DNA of 50,869 nt, from IMG/VR virus record IMGVR_UViG_3300050026_000797, positions 1 through 50,869 of that record. One strand, written 5' to 3'. The DNA is from a virus. The notes below the pieces were generated by a model that was not told the origin of the DNA, did no database searches, and saw nothing but the letters and a program-made list of their open reading frames with translations. A program made the translations under genes and the position numbers. Of the stretch, positions 49,200 through 50,869 are shown piece by piece (positions within the stretch are counted from its first letter, which is position 1; every line of letters begins with the position of its first letter).

Positions 49200-49466
49200 A
49201 TGCGACTCACCCCGTTCTACGCTCTCACCCTCACCCGCTCCAGGCTCTGTTCCCCCCAGCTCCGCGCAGCCCTGGAGCGGGTCATCAGTGCAGGCACCGG
49301 CTCTACAGAAACTTACATGGAGGAGCAGGGGTTGATCAGTAGCGTCTCCGGGCTCAGCATGGCTCAGCATCGGAAGCGTTGGCAGGTGGTGAACGAATGG
49401 AGACGACAGCATGGCTGCCCTGAGTGGCGGATACAGCGTGGGGATGCTATCCGTTCAGAACGGTAG
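49200..49466 (+). CDS. Possible small gene, 88 aa
   Basis: The plus-strand frame reads well in its second half (MEEQGLISSVSGLSMAQHRK; VVNEWRRQHGCPEWRIQRGD) with a basic helical character, but no ribosome binding site precedes 49200. Its last codons lie in a perfect 13-bp palindrome (49451-49463). A DNA-binding role is only a guess. Confidence 0.35.
   Translation: MRLTPFYALTLTRSRLCSPQLRAALERVISAGTGSTETYMEEQGLISSVSGLSMAQHRKRWQVVNEWRRQHGCPEWRIQRGDAIRSER
49451..49463. repeat. 13-bp perfect palindrome
   Basis: CCGTTC-A-GAACGG. A possible operator at the edge of the non-coding control region. Confidence 0.6.
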
Positions 49467-49658
49467 ACTAAGGTTTATTCATTGGGTTTTCTGACGTTAT
49501 GAACCCGAATCTGAACCGTTCATCAGTCTGATAGATAAGTGTAATGATGGTAGCAGGATACGCGGTATAAACGATGTAACATAATTACCCTTATCATAAC
49601 TAACCCTATCAGTCAGATAAGAAGTCGGCACCGGCCTGGGAAGAATTCCCTGCTTAGT

Positions 49659-49719
49659 AGACGCATTACGTCACTTTCTGACTATTTTTCAGAAGTCTCA
49701 AAAGTGACGCATTACGTCA
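49659..49719. promoter_or_regulatory. Twin palindromic operator-like sites
   Basis: AGACGCATTACGTCA (49659-49673) and TGACGCATTACGTCA (49705-49719), the second a perfect TGACG/CGTCA inverted repeat. A 6-bp inverted repeat (TTCTGA/TCAGAA, 49676-49694) lies between them. Confidence 0.6.
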
Positions 49720-49722
49720 GTG

Positions 49723-49758
49723 GGCCGGTGCCGATCTGATAAGAAGTCGGCACCGGCC
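49723..49758. repeat. Perfect 12-bp-arm hairpin made of two opposed repeat elements
   Basis: GGCCGGTGCCGA, 12-base loop, TCGGCACCGGCC. It could form a cruciform or an RNA hairpin. Confidence 0.85.
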
Positions 49759-49764
49759 TTTGTG

Positions 49765-49782
49765 GTGTGACCAGAGTCACAC
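49765..49782. promoter_or_regulatory. GTGTGAC palindrome
   Basis: GTGTGAC-CAGA-GTCACAC, a perfect 7-bp inverted repeat resembling a regulator binding site. Confidence 0.55.
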
Positions 49783-49861
49783 ACCGAAATAATTACATTT
49801 ATTAATCGTTTCATTTCATACATTTACGTCAATTAAAATCTGTAAGTGATGGAGCGTCCCC

Positions 49862-50224
49862 CTAGTTATCTTTGCTGAGGCCGGTGCCGACTTTCTTACT
49901 GAGCCACTGTTCCAACTCCGCAGCCTTCATCCGCTTGAAGTTTGACAGCAGAGCGGTGCGGCTGATGCCGAGCCATTTGGCTGTTTCGGTCTGACCTGAA
50001 ACACATATCCGCTCCTCCAACTCCTGAACGGAGGGCCAAACAATATCCAAGGCCGGTGCCGGTTTCAGATACTTCGCATAATTAATCTTTCCTTGACAGC
50101 GGTGACATCGGGTGCCCGGTCGAGTCACAGGTTTCCCACAGTCCAGACAGGTGCCTTTCTTCGCCGCACAGGTCTTGCACAGTAAAATTTGCCCACATTG
50201 TCCACACACTCCGAACGCTGCCAT
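49862..50224 (-). CDS. Zinc-ribbon/HTH DNA-binding protein
   Basis: 120 residues from ATG 50224 (AGG 5 bases upstream, AGGAGG further back). Eight cysteines in four CxxC pairs (CGQC, CKTC, CLDC, CHRC, residues 7-43) form two zinc ribbons. Residues ~78-98 (QTETAKWLGISRTALLSNFK) are a helix-turn-helix. Two copies of the 12-bp repeat lie inside its coding sequence (49879, 50051) and others flank it. It may bind those repeats as replication initiator or regulator; this is inferred from position only. Confidence 0.7.
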   Translation of the reverse strand: MAAFGVCGQCGQILLCKTCAAKKGTCLDCGKPVTRPGTRCHRCQGKINYAKYLKPAPALDIVWPSVQELEERICVSGQTETAKWLGISRTALLSNFKRMKAAELEQWLSKKVGTGLSKDN

Positions 50225-50386
50225 TTTTGCCTGTCTCCTCCTAAGCGGAATAGGTAGATAGAAAATGCCGGGCAATTAGGAGTGGGTAAAATGTGCCGGT
50301 GCAGACTACGAGCCTGGGATTTTTCCACTTTTGGCCATTCTGACCCACTCTGGTCCACCTGATGAGGAATTCTTCCCGACCCCAAA

Positions 50387-50560
50387 TCGGCACCGGCCTG
50401 CGAAGGTTCATATTAAAAGGCCGGTGTCTTCTCCGTAGAGTCGGCACCGGCCTGCGAAGGTTCATATTAAAAGGCCGGTGTCTTCTCCGTAGAGTCGGCA
50501 CCGGCCTGCGAAGGTTCATATTAAAAGGCCGGTGTCTTCTCCGTAGAGTCGGCACCGGCC
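50387..50560. repeat. Three 54-bp tandem repeats plus a fourth partial unit
   Basis: Units start at 50387, 50441 and 50495, with a partial copy at 50549-50560. Each holds TCGGCACCGGCC and, 20 bases on, GGCCGGTGTCTT in the opposite sense, so every unit can form a hairpin with an AT-rich loop (TTCATATTAA). Confidence 0.95.
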
Positions 50561-50612
50561 TTTTAATAAACTATTGTTAGACTTTTACTTTCTTGAAATG
50601 TCTCAGAAATTT

Positions 50613-50645
50613 TTGTATCCAAACTCTCGCAAGATGTGGTATTAT
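50613..50645 (+). promoter_or_regulatory. Promoter-like element for the last gene
   Basis: Extended -10 TGGTATTAT (TATTAT at 50640-50645) with a weak TTGTAT at 50613 (21-base spacing). The leader is about 40 bases to the ATG at 50691. Confidence 0.45.
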
Positions 50646-50690
50646 CCCTATAGATGCTCATCGCAGCACACGCTCAAAGGAGAGCCAGAC

Positions 50691-50869
50691 ATGACAAAGG
50701 AGTTGAGTGGAGTAAGAGTGATCGAACTGAAGACCGATCTGGGGAAGGACCAGTTCTGGGATCGGTATGAGCGGTGCTTCAAGACATATCATGCACTTTA
50801 CAATGAAGTCCCCTGCTGGGGGCTGGATTGGGTGGAGCAGAAGACCCAGAATCAGACCAGCCGAGAACT
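50691..50869 (+). CDS. Rightward gene, 5' part only
   Basis: ATG at 50691 with AAAGGAGAG 6 bases upstream. 59 complete codons are visible (MTKELSGVRVIELKTDLGKD ... YHALYNEVPCWGLDWVEQKT) and the frame is open at the window edge. It begins the rightward transcription unit on the far side of the repeat region. No domain recognised. Confidence 0.85.
   Translation, partial: MTKELSGVRVIELKTDLGKDQFWDRYERCFKTYHALYNEVPCWGLDWVEQKTQNQTSRE

Larger units (their letters stand above)
49467..49861. other. Non-coding control region with palindromes and 12-bp elements
   Basis: 395 bases without a gene. Holds three 12-bp elements (49625, 49723, 49747), a 22-bp direct repeat (GATAAGAAGTCGGCACCGGCCT, near 49616 and 49738), twin TGACG-type palindromes, and a GTGTGAC palindrome. 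Candidate origin or early regulatory region. Confidence 0.6.
50225..50690. other. Non-coding region with tandem repeats and promoter
   Basis: 466 bases. Contains the three 54-bp tandem repeats and, near 50613-50645, a promoter-like element for the rightward gene. The plus- and minus-strand open frames across the repeats are periodic artefacts. Confidence 0.6.

Noticed and set aside
49110-49412. Minus-strand frame of 100 aa
   Set aside because: No ribosome binding site and poor protein character; it opposes the slightly better plus-strand frame at 49200.
50387-50560. CRISPR array
   Set aside because: The 54-bp units are identical throughout with no unique spacers and no cas genes nearby.
50241-50580. 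Repetitive open frames on both strands (LRRFILKGRCLLRR-type and RRRHRPFNMNLRRP-type)
   Set aside because: 54 is a multiple of three, so the tandem repeat keeps frames open; no ribosome binding site or non-repeat coding sequence supports them.

Overview
The window looks like part of a large tailed-bacteriophage (Caudoviricetes) genome, probably from a metagenome. It has long baseplate and tail structural genes, lytic transglycosylases, a tRNA cluster, a GIY-YIG homing-type endonuclease and dozens of tightly packed small genes with strong Shine-Dalgarno sites and ATGA/TAATG overlaps. No ribosomal or host housekeeping genes are visible. The host cannot be named from the sequence; the ribosome binding sites and Gram-negative-style lysis genes only say that it is a bacterium.

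Layout. 1-24.4 kb (minus strand): a structural block with a 3'-truncated baseplate-like gene, a baseplate J-like protein, a gp25-like protein, and four very large proteins, two of them built from putative Ig-fold repeats and one ending in a beta-helix (tailspike-like) region. 24.5-26.5 kb (plus strand): a carbohydrate-binding-like structural protein, a small three-helix membrane protein (possible holin) and a lytic transglycosylase. 26.5-30.3 kb (minus): a second, membrane-anchored transglycosylase, a Dps-like ferritin with a C-terminal extension, an HNH protein, a papain-like C1 peptidase and a coiled-coil protein. 30.4-30.7 kb (plus): an isolated, host-like secreted cationic protein with its own terminator (moron-like). 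30.7-48.3 kb (almost all minus): early-type small genes, including a 2H phosphodiesterase, peptidyl-tRNA hydrolase 2, the tRNA cluster, a DUF3326 protein, GIY-YIG endonuclease, an AdoMet decarboxylase-like protein, an A1S_2505-like protein, a nucleoside deoxyribosyltransferase-like protein and a MazG-like pyrophosphohydrolase. 48.9-50.65 kb: a mostly non-coding control region full of a 12-bp repeated element, palindromes and three 54-bp tandem repeats. It surrounds a zinc-ribbon/HTH gene and is followed by a rightward gene that leaves the window.

Main discovery candidate: within the tRNA cluster (33633-33710, minus) one tRNA is circularly permuted. The T-arm half, with the 3' acceptor strand, lies upstream of the 5' acceptor/D-arm half, joined by a 3-nt linker. 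Rejoining the two gives a complete cloverleaf (7-bp acceptor, 5-bp anticodon stem, 5-bp T stem, U8, G18G19, U33, TTCGATT), and the flanking leader and trailer carry a 7-bp complementary pair. Other notable points are an AUU start codon behind a clean sigma70-type promoter, an 18-bp inverted repeat around a start codon, recurring upstream motifs, and the repeat-rich putative origin/control region.

How it fits together: tail and lysis genes serve late functions. The small-gene arm carries nucleotide, polyamine and translation helpers (tRNAs for mostly G-ending codons, Pth2, possible RNA-end processing by the 2H protein). The repeat region sits where the leftward small-gene arm meets a rightward gene, the usual place for early promoters or an origin.
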